A stretch of DNA of 64,000 nt from Mangifera indica. Its lineage: Eukaryota > Streptophyta > Magnoliopsida > Sapindales > Anacardiaceae. Every line of letters starts with the position of its first letter. Position 1 is the first letter of the stretch. A model generated the notes under the pieces. It searched no databases. It saw nothing but the letters and a program-made list of their open reading frames with translations, and was not told the origin of the DNA. The translations under genes and the position numbers were made by a program. Location: assembly GCF_011075055.1 (NCBI RefSeq), contig NC_058146.1, positions 7,006,001 to 7,070,000 on the forward strand. Direction: 5' to 3'. Below are positions 50,630 to 62,400 of this stretch, in pieces.

Positions 50630-51060
50630 ATCATAGAATACTAGAATCTTTCCGACATCTTCAAGAATTAAATCAAGACAATGAGTTGCATAAGGATACC
50701 AAAACTATTTTTTCCTTTTCTTTTCTAACATTCTATTGGTGGCTACATATATAATTAAATGTCGTGTTAGTTATCACTTAGTACAACATGCTCTTCCCCT
50801 ATCTCATCTACTATATTATGAAGTAATTCAAACATTTTTTTGTGTATTTTTTCACAAATTTTGAAGTGTAAATGAATTTTAAAAAAATTGTCCCACTTGG
50901 ACTATTAACAAGAAAGTTAATAAGTGATTTACCTTTTCCATCTACCCATCCAAGATTAATGTGCAACCATTCCTTTTTCACTCATTCTTACATTTTTCTA
51001 GTTTTTTCCCCACAAGATCAACCTATTTTTTCAAACAAGAAACTTTAAATGAATTTATAA
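50630..51060 (-). pseudogene. hAT transposase fragment, minus orientation
   Basis: The reverse strand repeats the same DUF659 block (SCLKK, DLVGKKLEK, NGCTLILDG, then FLVNSPSGTIF at about 50885-51050). It goes on to a region like the hAT CAAHCLDLILED block (about 50640-50690). It is an inverted partial copy of the neighbouring plus-strand fragment, about 155 bp of which is strongly matched (50380-50540 against 50895-51050). Confidence 0.68.
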
Positions 51061-51527
51061 AAGATAAGGAAAGTATAATTCAAGTTGTATGTGGATGTCT
51101 TTATCTATATCAATTTTCAATATACCTTATAATATATATTATTTTTTATCTATATTGTATTATATTGTACAATTCTGATAACCATGATTTATTTATGTAT
51201 ATTGAGAGATTGATGATTTCTTTATATGACCAAGGAACTTGAATGCTAGCAACAAAAAATGTATAGAAAAAGTGGTTGAAGATAATAAAATGGAAGTTAT
51301 GCATGAAAATAAAGAAATAGAAGAGGAAGATGTGTTACCCATTTTGCGTGAAAATAGAGATATAGATATTAACATTGATCTTGGGAATGATATGAAGATT
51401 GAGAGGAAGATATTATGTTTTTGGCTTGATTGGGGGTTGAGTATGGAATATTTTGGTTGTTTTGATTTGGTTAATGAATGTAATATCCAAAGATATGTTA
51501 AAACTACCAACAAAATAATTTTCTTAT

Positions 51528-52324
51528 GGCTAGAAGATGTATTCTCACCCAAGGTTTAGTGTATATCCAAACTCTTATCCATAAACTTTTAAAAACCTAA
51601 ACACCTATTCAGGAGTTATTAAAATTTACAAAATCCGTTAGTTATAGGAGTAAAATTGTCATTTAACCATTGATACTAAAAAACAAAGCTTTATACTTTT
51701 TTTCCCATTTAAACCCTAAAAACCACACTTTCCCTCATGATTAAACTCTGAAAAGTTGCATTTTCCCCCTAAGGTTTTCATTTTTCAGCAAATCCTCTCC
51801 TTTTCAGCAACCGACATCGTTCGATCCTCTCTCTCCCTTTTTCCAAACTCATCTTCGTCAAAGACTACAAGTCTTTGTCTAGATGAAGACGAATTGTCTT
51901 CATCTAGACGAATCGATGAAGACCGATTTCAATCTTTGTTGATTCGTCTCGTTCTCTAGCAAATATGAGTCTGAAAGAAGGGAGAGAGTGGGTCATATAG
52001 TGCTAATTGCTGATGAGGGAGATGATTTGTCAATAAATGGAAATCCTTGGTTTTGGGGGGGGGGGGGGGGGGGGGGGGGGGGTAGGAATGGAACTTTTTT
52101 AAAATTTAGTCCTATAAGAAAATTATTAGTTTTTAAGGTTTAAGAAAAAAATGAGATAAAGTTTTATTTTTTTTAGTATCATTGGTTAAATGATGATTTT
52201 ACCCCTAAAAATAATGTATTTTATTAACTTTAATAACCTATATGTGAGTGTTTAGGATTTTAAACAATTCACGGATAGGAGTTTAGATATACACTAAACC
52301 TTATGTGGGAATAAGTCTTTGGGC
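51528..52324. mobile_element. Fold-back MULE-type element, copy A, with 28-G run
   Basis: A 797-bp element starting GGCTAGAAGATGTATTCTCA and ending AGTCTTTGGGC, with long inverted arms (CAAGGTTTAGTGTATATCCA against its complement). TTTTCTTAT flanks it on both sides (51519-51527 and 52325-52333), a 9-bp Mutator-type duplication. The termini are similar to those of the element at 33124. The core has GAAGACGAATTGTCTTC-type hairpins and a run of 28 G at 52055-52082. Confidence 0.88.
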
Positions 52325-52333
52325 TTTTCTTAT

Positions 52334-53431
52334 TATAAAGTTGGGTATTTAAGATATAACTACATATTTTATTTATTTTTTTGATCGCATTACTTACATT
52401 TTATGATGAAATTTAATTTTAATTTATTTTCCTATATTCTTTTATTGACCAAGCTAGTCCCAATTAGATAAGATAATTTTAGTCTTTTATTTGTATTTTA
52501 TAAATGTTGGTGACATTAAATTAAAGTGGAAGACAAAATGAAAGTATAAATCAAAATTTAATTTAATTTTTTATTGTTTTATTTAAAAAGGCATATCATA
52601 TAATATGATATGATACGATATAAGATACAAAATTTATAATATAAAAAATTAGGTTTTTAATACATGATATAATACGTAATTTAATTACTATAACATGAAA
52701 ATCTTCACTTATCTCCTCCTTATGGTAAAGTTTATTTTAAGAAAAAAAAAACCCCCCAAGATTTAGGTTATTAACATCCTACATATTTCATTTAGCCCTT
52801 CTAGCTTACAAACTTTGCACATACACCCCCAAATTAGGCGTAATTAATAGTAAGGAAAATTTGAATAACCCCCTTTAGCTTTTAAATCTGTCTCCTACAC
52901 CCTTGTTTGAACATCAATATGGTATGCTAATTGTTCTTTGAAATCTAATTTAGAACGCTATGCTTGACATTCTAGACTAAAATTGGTTAATATTGCCCAA
53001 CACGCATAAAAATCCAATATAATGTAAATACACACTAAACTCAATGAATCCCAAACAAATTATGACTTATTCATTAAAAAAAAAAAAACCCATAAAATCC
53101 ATTGCATTCATACCTTAACCATGAAACAAAACTTTCAACCATAAACCCAAAATTAAGTGCATTAACACAAGATTTTATCATAACTATATACAATGAATCA
53201 AATAAACAGTCACAACTAAATTTTTTTTTCCTTAAACTGAAATGTATTCAAATCTTCAAAACCAGCCTCAAAACCCATGGTAAAAGAAATAGATGGCAAT
53301 GAAGAGAGATGGCAGAGGAAAACAACGCTGAAGAAGGCAGACGACACGCGATACACACTTTATTTGGTTTGAAAGATGAAAGATGAATTTTTTTCTTTTA
53401 TTAATCATCTTCTCCATTCATAATTATAATT
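52334..53431. other. AT-rich 3' flank of sulfotransferase A
   Basis: No gene could be supported. The frame at 53102-53302, shared with 59719-59913 in copy B, has no recognisable domain and is interrupted differently in each copy. Confidence 0.4.
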
Positions 53432-54448
53432 CTATGACGCATCAAACGACAAACCAAATTCACCCAATTGCTGCTTCGTTATTCCATCCAAACGTTCGGC
53501 CATCTCAGGCGTAAGATAATTTTTCCAATCTCCAACTTTACCTTTCCGAAATAATGTTTTGTTCTCAACAGGAATATCCTCAGAATATTTTCCGGTCTTA
53601 TTGATCTCCAAATTGCTCAACTTCTCAAAACTACAGAACTCAACTATACTCTGAATTTTCCCTTCTTTCTCTTCCTCCAAGGAGAAAGGATATCCCATGA
53701 ACTCCGCCGTTCTCTTCACATAAAACACCGTCTTCTTCATCAGCTCTTCATATTTCAAGAACAATATTTTCTCAGGCCGTTCCAGGCTTGCTTTCCAAAA
53801 CCCTAATACATGATCCCAATATGGCCCAAAATCAGAAACTCCATTGCAAAACAACTCAAAAGCCTCCTCCAGGGACATCGGTTCTTCAACTCCATGCGGC
53901 AACTTTCGCGTAAAATGCCAAGCAGAAACAAACGCATCCTTCGGTTCTCTGCAGACGTAAACGATCTTACACCCTGAATCAATCACCGATTTCGGCAACG
54001 AAGAATACGGCAAATGGGAGGCCACAAGCGGTAGAGTTCCTGGCTCAGGCTTCATTCCTTTCCTGTAAAAATCTATTTCTAGTAAGGGAAGGCAATTATG
54101 GGGACCCTGGAAGAGCAATGGGGTGGTGGAATTGTCGAATTGAGTTCGAGTTACGATAGAAAAAGTGAGGGCCTTGAGCCAAGTGGTGCCACTTTTCGGA
54201 ACGCTGCACAGAAAAATATCGGTAGGCTGAGCATTGTAGTGATCTTGAGCAAACATGGAGCCTTCTATTAGGTAGGAAAAACACCAAAAGTTTTGGTACA
54301 AGCAAAGATCGCCGTGAGCCTTCCAGCCATATTCTCTGGGAAGAGTTGAAATTATTTTTCTGTATGTTTCTGGGGTTTTAGGAGAATTTTCTTCTTCATT
54401 TGAAGCTTTGGACGAAACAGTTTTTTCGGAGGGCAATTGGGATTCCAT
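53432..54448 (-). CDS. Cytosolic sulfotransferase A
   Basis: A single coding exon of 338 residues, starting at ATG 54448 (MESQLPSEK). The frame stays open upstream only from a TTG, and the sequence just before the ATG, TTATTTGCAG, looks like a splice acceptor, so a 5' UTR intron is likely (donor near 54590). It has the PAPS-binding P-loop PKSGTTWLKAL (84-94), the catalytic-type His in ASHLP (145), VCREPKDAFVSAW (165-177, with the conserved Arg and Ser that contact the 3'-phosphate) and the C-terminal RKGKVGDWKNYLT (301-313). Plant SOT enzymes transfer sulfate from PAPS to hydroxyls of flavonols, brassinosteroids, jasmonates or desulfo-glucosinolates; the substrate cannot be told here. A near-identical copy lies at 62401-63405. 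Confidence 0.93.
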   Translation of the reverse strand: MESQLPSEKTVSSKASNEEENSPKTPETYRKIISTLPREYGWKAHGDLCLYQNFWCFSYLIEGSMFAQDHYNAQPTDIFLCSVPKSGTTWLKALTFSIVTRTQFDNSTTPLLFQGPHNCLPLLEIDFYRKGMKPEPGTLPLVASHLPYSSLPKSVIDSGCKIVYVCREPKDAFVSAWHFTRKLPHGVEEPMSLEEAFELFCNGVSDFGPYWDHVLGFWKASLERPEKILFLKYEELMKKTVFYVKRTAEFMGYPFSLEEEKEGKIQSIVEFCSFEKLSNLEINKTGKYSEDIPVENKTLFRKGKVGDWKNYLTPEMAERLDGITKQQLGEFGLSFDAS

Positions 54449-55300
54449 TACTGCAAATAAGTAATTAAAACATTCATTTCTCAAATTACATAGCTTGCTG
54501 ATTAGCAGACTATTATATGTAAATTTATATGGAAATTTTAAATGTTAAGAAGAAAAAAGTATGAAACAAATAAAAAAATCAACATACCTTGTTAAAGAAA
54601 GAGAAAGAATTAATCGAATATGGAGTTGATATCACTTGATTCCTGCTCTTTCTTTTATGAGCCCCTTGGAAATACACATGCCCGCATGAGAATTCGAACC
54701 CTGTAGTGTTGAAAAACAAAGAAAAAATGGAAGTGTGTGAACAATGTAGGGCTTCTTTTACCAAAGAAAAACAAAAACAAAGGTTATAAATTTAGTAATA
54801 ATAATATTGCGGTGGCATTATAGCGATGGAATCTATTGATTCGTGTCAAATAACAAGGTAATATTGAAGAACTTCGAGGCGTTAGAATGATGACCAGGAT
54901 GGAGAGCGGTCCACTTATCACTCCCCTTTTCTTCTACTTCACTTAAAAACCGTAGAAGCGAAATCCAAATTGAAAATATATTTCACAGATTAAAAAAAAA
55001 AAAAAATCATACAGAGGTGTCAGATACAATAAGTTCCGTAAAATGTTTTGCTTTATATGCAGAAATCCTCCAACTAAGGGAAATGAATTAAAGTAATTAA
55101 AGAAGAAAGGATTAAAGAAATCCATGCAGAACATGAAGAAAAGGAGAAAGAAGCACTGAGCAACTTCGTCAAAGAAACAAGATATAAGTTGTATATTGAA
55201 TTGTACCTGATTGTACAGTAGATGCCTGTTAATATAGAATATACAAAAGCATCTAATTTTATAACATACATTTCTATACATGGTAACATTACATACAAAT
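54449..55300 (-). promoter_or_regulatory. Leader and upstream region of sulfotransferase A
   Basis: This holds a probable 5' UTR intron (acceptor TTTGCAG just before the ATG, donor AAG|GTATGTTGA near 54590). A leader follows in which the frame at 54579-54764 is open but lacks family features. The same arrangement is present in copy B (63406-64000). Confidence 0.45.
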
Positions 55301-55339
55301 TAATATGATTTTTTTTAAAAAAACCAAGGTCTTATTTTG

Positions 55340-56110
55340 TAAAGCTGAATGACTATTTTCCACCCAAACTTGGTTTAAATTTGAGAAGTTTATTTACCCA
55401 CTCGGTCATCAATGTTCATTAATGAAAATTATTATATTAAAGAAGATAAAAACTATTTTGCTTGAACATTTCTCTTTTATCTCTTTTATCAATTGATCTT
55501 TCTATTTTCTTTTTTCTCCACTCTTCTTCATCCCTTCAAACCATCAATAATGACCTCAACAACATGCTTTGAGATCAGATTTGGCCTCGATTGGTTTCTC
55601 AAAGTTTAGATATGATCTCTAACAACAATGATAGGCCTGTACAAGATCCAAGATGTTGAATTTAGCCTTTAGAATCTAGGTCTTGCCTTTTTTCACCGAC
55701 AAAGGCCGGATTAACATCAATTGTGGGCTAAATTTGACCTCGATGGTTGCTGAGAGGCCAAATCTATTCTCAACAACTGCCAATATTTTTTATATGACCT
55801 AGACGAACACCGCCATGATGAAGACTCCATGGGTTTTAAACAACTACAACAAAGCCGTGGCACTCCAATGGAGGCTCCATACAATTATTCATTGTTGGGC
55901 TTGTCTTGGTGTGCAAACAACTGACAGAAGGTGCTTGCTACGCAACGAAGACATGTCGACAAAGATCTGTGAGAGACAGGTGCACGACTGACGAGAATGA
56001 GTGTAGCGGATGACATAGTAGGAAAGGAGACAGGGAAGTCAATGATGCCCGAACAAACTTACTTTTCAAACTTAAAGGTAGATTGAATAATTATCTTTTT
56101 GGGCGGACGA
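55340..56110. mobile_element. Possible degenerate fold-back MULE-type element
   Basis: The left end CTGAATGACTATTTTCCACCC resembles the terminus of the element at 33124. The right end in reverse complement (TTTAAGTTTGAAAAGTAAGTTT) matches the left arm TTTAAATTTGAGAAGTTTATTT. The interior (55540-56040) is of mixed composition and might be captured sequence. No clean target duplication. Confidence 0.4.
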
Positions 56111-57795
56111 TAGCAATTCCGCCTATTTTGTAGTATGTATATCAAATATATATACATGTTAACATAATATACTAATTAATATGATAAAAATTTTAAAAGA
56201 AAAAAATGCTAGACACATTTCTATAAAGATCATCCAACAACGGATACGAATCAAGCCAATGAAAAAAGAAAAGCTTAAAGCGGATCCATGCAAACCAAGA
56301 AGAGAAAAGAGAAAAGAGAAAAGGAGAAGAGTGTTGTATAAGTGCCTGTTAATGTTTTATTTTACCGAGTTTGAATATTAATTAGAGTTTCTGATCGATT
56401 TTCAGTCAAGAATTACACGAGAATCATATAATAAACTATACACAAATCAACACACCAATATTTACTTGGTTCGTGTTCAAAAGATTAGAACCCTACATCC
56501 AAGGCAGAGGAATCCTCTAGCAAATCCACTAATTAGTAAGAAAAATAGTACAACTTACAGATTCAGAAGTCAATCTAGCATTACAAACACAAACGGAAAC
56601 GAATCCAGCCTTGCCGACTCGAATCCTTCCTAAACCCAAGCACCACAGCGACCTTGTACACTGACTCAAGTGTTTAGACAGCTAGATCTAAGCAAAATTA
56701 ATGGACTGATGCATTTCTTATAAACCCTAGCAGAGAGAACAAAGGGAAAGAGAAGAGCAGAGCTCCCAGATTCGTCTAAAGCTAAAAATACAGGTTTTAT
56801 AATCTGTTTTAATTAAAACAGATTTCCAGAAAGTGACTCTACCGCCCTTCTCATGCATAATGTCTAAAATCCCCCCAAAACTCTGTTAAATTACTAAAAA
56901 CCCAATAAGTTTAAGTGAACAGCTACATTACCTTTACAATTTGGGGTGCAATATGCAAAAATATGGACCCTGCTAGCTGATATGAGTTTAGAGATGAAGA
57001 TCTAACTTTGAGTTGAATTTTTGTTTGCGAAACCGTGTTTAAAATTTGCAGAGACAAACTCAGGTGTCATTGACGAAAAGGCCTCAAAAACGCATCAAGA
57101 TTGAACAAGTGCACCGCGTTTCGGATAAGAAGGATCACTTTTTTTAATACTATAAAAATAAAAAATAAGTAACCAGACAATATTTTACAGATTTCAAAGA
57201 CTGGAAGTAGGATTTTAATATAATGACTCTTTTGAATCGATTAAGAAACACTTAAAATAACTAAAAATAATGTATGTCTTTGAAAAAATTATATATTTCA
57301 GTCGAAATTACCATATGATATCCTTAAGAACCCATAAATAAATTAATTATTTCTCCGTTCCATATTTTTAAGAATATTTTTAAAGAATTTAATTGTACAT
57401 ATATAACTTCAAAATAAATTAGAAGACATTAGCTTAAACTCTGTCTTATTAATGTCTCCAAAATTATTGTATACAATATAAGTTAGATTTTAATGATATT
57501 AGACCCAACCATGAGAATCTTATAATAAAAGAATTAAATTGGACCAGACCTTGGGGTTCAAAAATATAATTTATGTGTAATCAAACACCTTATTCATAAA
57601 GTGTTAATTTCGATTCTTAACTTGGCCTGAAATACACATGCATATAATAATTTCATTGTGGATCTCAATGCAGGTGAATAAACAATTTAATTTAATAGGT
57701 TGATCCAGTCACCCTAATCTTATATAATTTTACCGTGCATTTAATTTTTAATTTAAAATTATTTAAATTATATAATATATTTAATTAGATATTTA

Positions 57796-57838
<43 letters not shown>

Positions 57839-58074
57839 ATCAAAATTGATAATTTTCAATATAATATGACATAAAATGAAAAATATCATATTAGATTGGA
57901 GATTTTTAACACAAAATTTATTTTGATTTAACTCAACACAACTCAAAATTAAAGCAAGAAGTATTAAGGTTCACACGAAACTAACTCAGTATGACCCAAA
58001 TCAATTCGAATGTTTTGGAGAATATTATTTTAATATAATTTGTTAAAGATAAATTATAAAAATATTGAAAAGAA
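56111..58074. other. Intergenic sequence between the duplication copies
   Basis: 56400-57130 is less AT-rich and has phrases like those in Copia LTRs (TTTACTTGGTTCGTGTTC, CAAGGCAGAGGAATCCTC), but no LTR pair was found. A (TA)n tract lies at 57801-57836. No gene is supported. Confidence 0.4.
57801..57836. repeat. (TA)n microsatellite
   Basis: Alternating TA tract in AT-rich intergenic DNA. Confidence 0.9.
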
Positions 58075-58154
58075 ATATTTTGGTTGTTTTGGTTTGGTTA
58101 ATGAATATAATATCCAAAGATATGTTAAAACTACCGACAAAATAATTTTCTTAT

Positions 58155-58939
58155 GGCCAAAAGATTTATTCTCACCCAAGGTTTAGTGTATATCCAAACT
58201 CTTATCCGTGAACTTTTAAAAACCTAAACATATATCTAGGAGTTGTTAAAATTTACAAAATCCGTTAGTTATAGAAATAAAATTGTCATTTAACTATTGA
58301 TACTAAAAAGCAAAGCTTTATCTTATTTTCCCCATCTAATCCCTAAAAACCAACACTTTCCCTCATGATTAAACTCTGAAAAGTTGCATTTCCTCCATAA
58401 GGTTTTCATTTTTCGGCAAATCCTCTCCTTTTCAGCAATCGACATCATCCCATCCTCTCTCTCCCTTTTTCCAAACTCATCTTCGTTAGAGAAGACGAGT
58501 CTTTGTTTAGATGAAGATGAATTGTCTTCATCTAAACGAATCGATGAAGACCGATCTCGATCTTTGTTGATTCATCTTGTTCTCCAACAAAGACGAGTCT
58601 GAAAGAAGGGAAAGAGTGGGTCATATAGTCCTAGTTGCTAAAGAGGTAGATGATTTGTCAATAAATGGAAATCCTTGGTTGGAGGGGGGGGGGGGGGGGG
58701 GGGGTAATACAACTTTTCAAAGTTTAGTCCTATAGGAAAATTGTTAGTTTTTAGGGTTTAAAGAAAAAATGAGATAAAGTTTTTTTTTTAGTATCATTGG
58801 TTAAATGATGATTTTAACCCCTAAAAATAACATATTTTGTTAACTTTAATAACCTATGTATAAGTATTTGAGATTTTAAAAGTTCACAGATAAGAGTTTA
58901 GATATACACTAAACCTTAGGTGGGAATAAGTCTTTGGGC
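58155..58939. mobile_element. Fold-back MULE-type element, copy B, with 21-G run
   Basis: The duplicated counterpart of 51528-52324. The left flank is TTTTCTTAT (58146-58154); the right flank TTTTTTAAT has decayed at two positions. The G run is 21 long (58684-58704) against 28 in copy A. Confidence 0.85.
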
Positions 58940-60209
58940 TTTTTTAATTATAAAGTTGGTTATTTAAGATATAACTACATATTTTATTTATTTTTTTGAT
59001 CGCATTACTTACATTTTATGATGAAATTTAATTTTAATTTCTTTTCTTATATTCTTTTATTGACTAAGCTAGTCCCAATTAGATAAGATAATTTTAGTCT
59101 TTTATTTGTATTTTATAAATGTTGGTGACATTAAATTAAAGTGGAAGAAAAAATGAAAGTATAAATCAAAATTTAATTTAATTTTTTATTGTTTTATTTC
59201 AAAAGACATATCATATAATATGATATAAGATACAAGATTTATAATATAAAAAATTAGGTTTTTGATACATGATACAATACGTAATTTAATTACTATAACA
59301 TGAAAATCTTTACTTATCTCCTAGTTATGCTAAAGTTTATTTTAAGAAAAAAAAAAAAACCCCAAGATTTAGGTTATTAACATCTTACATATTTCATTTA
59401 GCCCTTCTAGCTTACAAACTTTGCACACACACCCCCAAATTAGGCATAATTGATAGTAAGACAAATTTGAATAACCCCATTTAGTTTTTAAATCTATCTC
59501 TTATACCTTTATTTGAACATTAATATGGTATACTAATTGTTATGTGAAGTTTAATTTAGTACATTATGCTAGACATTCTAGGCTAAAATTGGTTAATATT
59601 ACCCAACACGCATAAAAATCCACTCAATATAATGTAAATACATACTAAACTCAATAAATCCCAAACAAATTATGACTTATTCATAAAATTTAAAAAAAAA
59701 AAAAACCCATAAAATCCATTGCATTCATACCTTAACCATGAAACAAAACTTTCAACCATAAACCCAAAATTAAGTGCATTAACACAAGATTTTATCATAA
59801 CTATATACAATGAATCAAATAAACAGTTACAACTAAATTTTTTTTTCCTTCTTAAACTAAAATGTATTCAAATCTTCAAAACCAAACTCAAAAACCATGG
59901 TAAAAAAAAATAGATGCAATGAAGAGAAATGGTGGAGGAAAACAACACTGAAGAAGGCAAATGATATGCGATAAACACTTTGTATGGTTTGAAAGATGAA
60001 TGTGATCGATTTTTGGATTTGTTAGTCAAAAAATAAATAAAAACTAGGATAAAATTTTAAAGTAGTCGACAAGGAATGAAAATTCAATTTATACATGGAG
60101 GTATATTTGTCAATTTGCAATATGTTAGCTATATTGGTTTAGTTATTAACATTTTTGGCTAATTTTGTATAAACCTCTCAAAGCTTGTTTCAATTAATTA
60201 GGGTTCTTA

Positions 60210-60650
60210 TCTTACAAATGAGCAATATTATATATGTATCTATTTCGAGTATATAAATAAATACATATTTATATATATTATAGGTTATTAGATATTATTT
60301 TATCCTTAATTTAAAATCACTCAATCATATGATAACACATATAAGTGTATTTATTTGTGTGTTTAAAATAAATACATATAATTTTATTATATACAAATTA
60401 AGTTTGGAAACAATTGGGGTGGATTTGTGGGCTACTAGTTTACCCGTTCTTATTCCTTAATATAAATGTTCTTATTTAATTAACATATACAAAATGATTT
60501 ACATTTTATTTATAAAAATATTTTATAGAATATACATAAAATTAATGATTTAAAATAGGCCATCCTACTCATTCCCATCCAAAGTTCATTGTATTCTCAA
60601 ATTGGTACATTTTAACTATTAAAAACTAAAATACTCATTTATAGACAATT
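60210..60650 (+). repeat. Direct repeat of about 440 bp, first copy
   Basis: Shares long blocks with 61592-62032, such as ATACATATAATTTTATTATA, GGCTACTAGTTTACCCG and AAATGATTTACATTTTATTT. It includes the AT-rich MITE-like repeat also seen at 43880. Confidence 0.85.
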
Positions 60651-61591
60651 TTAGAAATTTAAAAAATGCATATATATTTATTTTAAATATATATTATTAT
60701 ATAATTAATTATTATTTTATTTTTAATTTAAATTTCTATTGCCCTTTAGCAATCCTTGGAAGATGCATAAAGCACTAACATATATGCATTTTTTTCCATC
60801 AATATATAATACATATTTTATAATATAAATAAAAAATAATATATATTATAAAATATATTAAATTAATTAATATAATATAATAAATATATGATACAATATA
60901 TATTATATTATATAATATATATTATTAATATGAATTAATATATATTTAAAAAATAATAATAATATAATATTTATGATATTTTTTAAAATAATAATATATT
61001 AATTATTTTATTGTTTTATTAAGAACTTATTATTTTATTTTTTAAAAATTATATTATATAATATAATATTTAATATATAATATAAAAATTAAAATTTTAA
61101 TATATAATATAACACACTATTCGACTATCATGTTTTCAACCTCTTTGATTCGTTTCCTAGAGGATCCTATGTGATCCTTCTTCAATTATTGAAACATGGA
61201 ATTTTCTTAACCGTATATATGGGCTCCACTTAAAGCACATGGCTTTGCTTTAAAAAGGAGTGGGGCTCAAGGTCTCGTACCACCACACGCTATTCACGCA
61301 CTATGCACATACCGCTTTTAGTACAATAATATAGCTTCTTTTGAGCTGGATGCTGAACTGAGGACTGACTGAAACCTTTGTTCGGTACAAGATAAGATTC
61401 CCTGCATTATGGTGGGTCATGTTCCAATATCTTGATCCAAAATTTATTCTTCTGTATCAAAACTAGGACTTTACTAAATATTTAATTAAAAAAAATTTAA
61501 AGGAATATAAATATGCAAATTCACAAGTTGATTTCGAGAGAATTTTAATCTAAAGTTTTTACGAAGTAGAAGGCGTAATTAATGCATATTT

Positions 61592-62032
61592 CTTATCATA
61601 CAAATGAATAATACTATATGTATTCAGTTTGAGTACTTAAATAAATACATATTTATATATTATCACGTCATTAAATATTATTTTATTATTAATTTAAAAT
61701 CATTCAATCGTATGACGATATATATAAATGTGTATTTATTTGTGTATTTAAAATGAATACATATAATTTTATTATATACAAATTAAGTTTGAAAACAATT
61801 GGGATGGATTTGTAGGCTACTAGTTTACCCGCTCTTATTCCTTAATATAAATGTTCTTATTTAATTAACATATACAAAATGATTTACATTTTATTTATAA
61901 AAATATTTTATAGAATATACATAAAATTAATGATTTAAAATAACCCAACCTACTCATTCCCACCAAAGTTCATTGCATTCCCAAATAGATACATTTTAAC
62001 TATTCAAAACTTCGATACCCATTTATAGATCA
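61592..62032 (+). repeat. Direct repeat of about 440 bp, second copy
   Basis: The counterpart of 60210-60650, about 1.38 kb downstream in the same orientation. The two differ by scattered substitutions and small indels. Confidence 0.85.
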
Positions 62033-62400
62033 TTAAAATTAGTTATACTAATTAAAATTATTTATTTTTTCTTATATTTTAAAAATTAATAATTAATTTT
62101 AGAATAAAACTTTAAAATATATTTTTTTCTTCTTGTTTTTATTATCTCCCCCTCATTTTTGTTCTTCGTTTTCAGCTATTCTCCTCATCTTTATCACCAG
62201 ATAAAGACGTATGATGACAAAGACAAACTTCTTCTAATGACGAAAACGAGGTCCGCGGCAGAAGACGTGTTTGAATATTAATTTTTATTATAAACGTTCT
62301 TTACTACAAAACAATCAAAATCAATCCTTAAAGAAACATGGCAATTATTTTTTTCTTTTATTATCATCTGCTCCGATCATAATTATAATTCTATGACGAA

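Larger units (their letters stand above)
51449..55040. repeat. Segmental duplication, copy A
   Basis: Sequence from about 51449 (GAATATTTTGGTTGTTTTG) matches the region starting near 58075, and the match continues through the sulfotransferase and its upstream region to at least 55040. 51449-53390 corresponds to 58075-59999, and 53391-55040 to 62345-64000. The intervening 60000-62344 is present only in copy B. Copies are in direct orientation. Confidence 0.92.
60000..62344. other. Sequence present only in duplication copy B
   Basis: About 2.35 kb separating the 3' flank from the sulfotransferase in copy B. It contains two direct repeats of about 440 bp (60210-60650 and 61592-62032), very AT-rich DNA (60650-61110) and a less AT-rich block (61120-61440) with no recognised gene. 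It may be an insertion into B or sequence deleted from A. Confidence 0.7.

Noticed and set aside
54449..54484. Extended sulfotransferase start (extra 12 residues)
   Set aside because: It would begin at TTG; the first ATG gives the usual family length, and the extra stretch contains a splice-acceptor sequence.
60210..62032. The 440-bp direct repeats as LTRs of a retrotransposon
   Set aside because: No TG...CA ends, primer-binding site or target duplication could be seen, and the first part matches an AT-rich MITE-like repeat; left as unclassified direct repeats.
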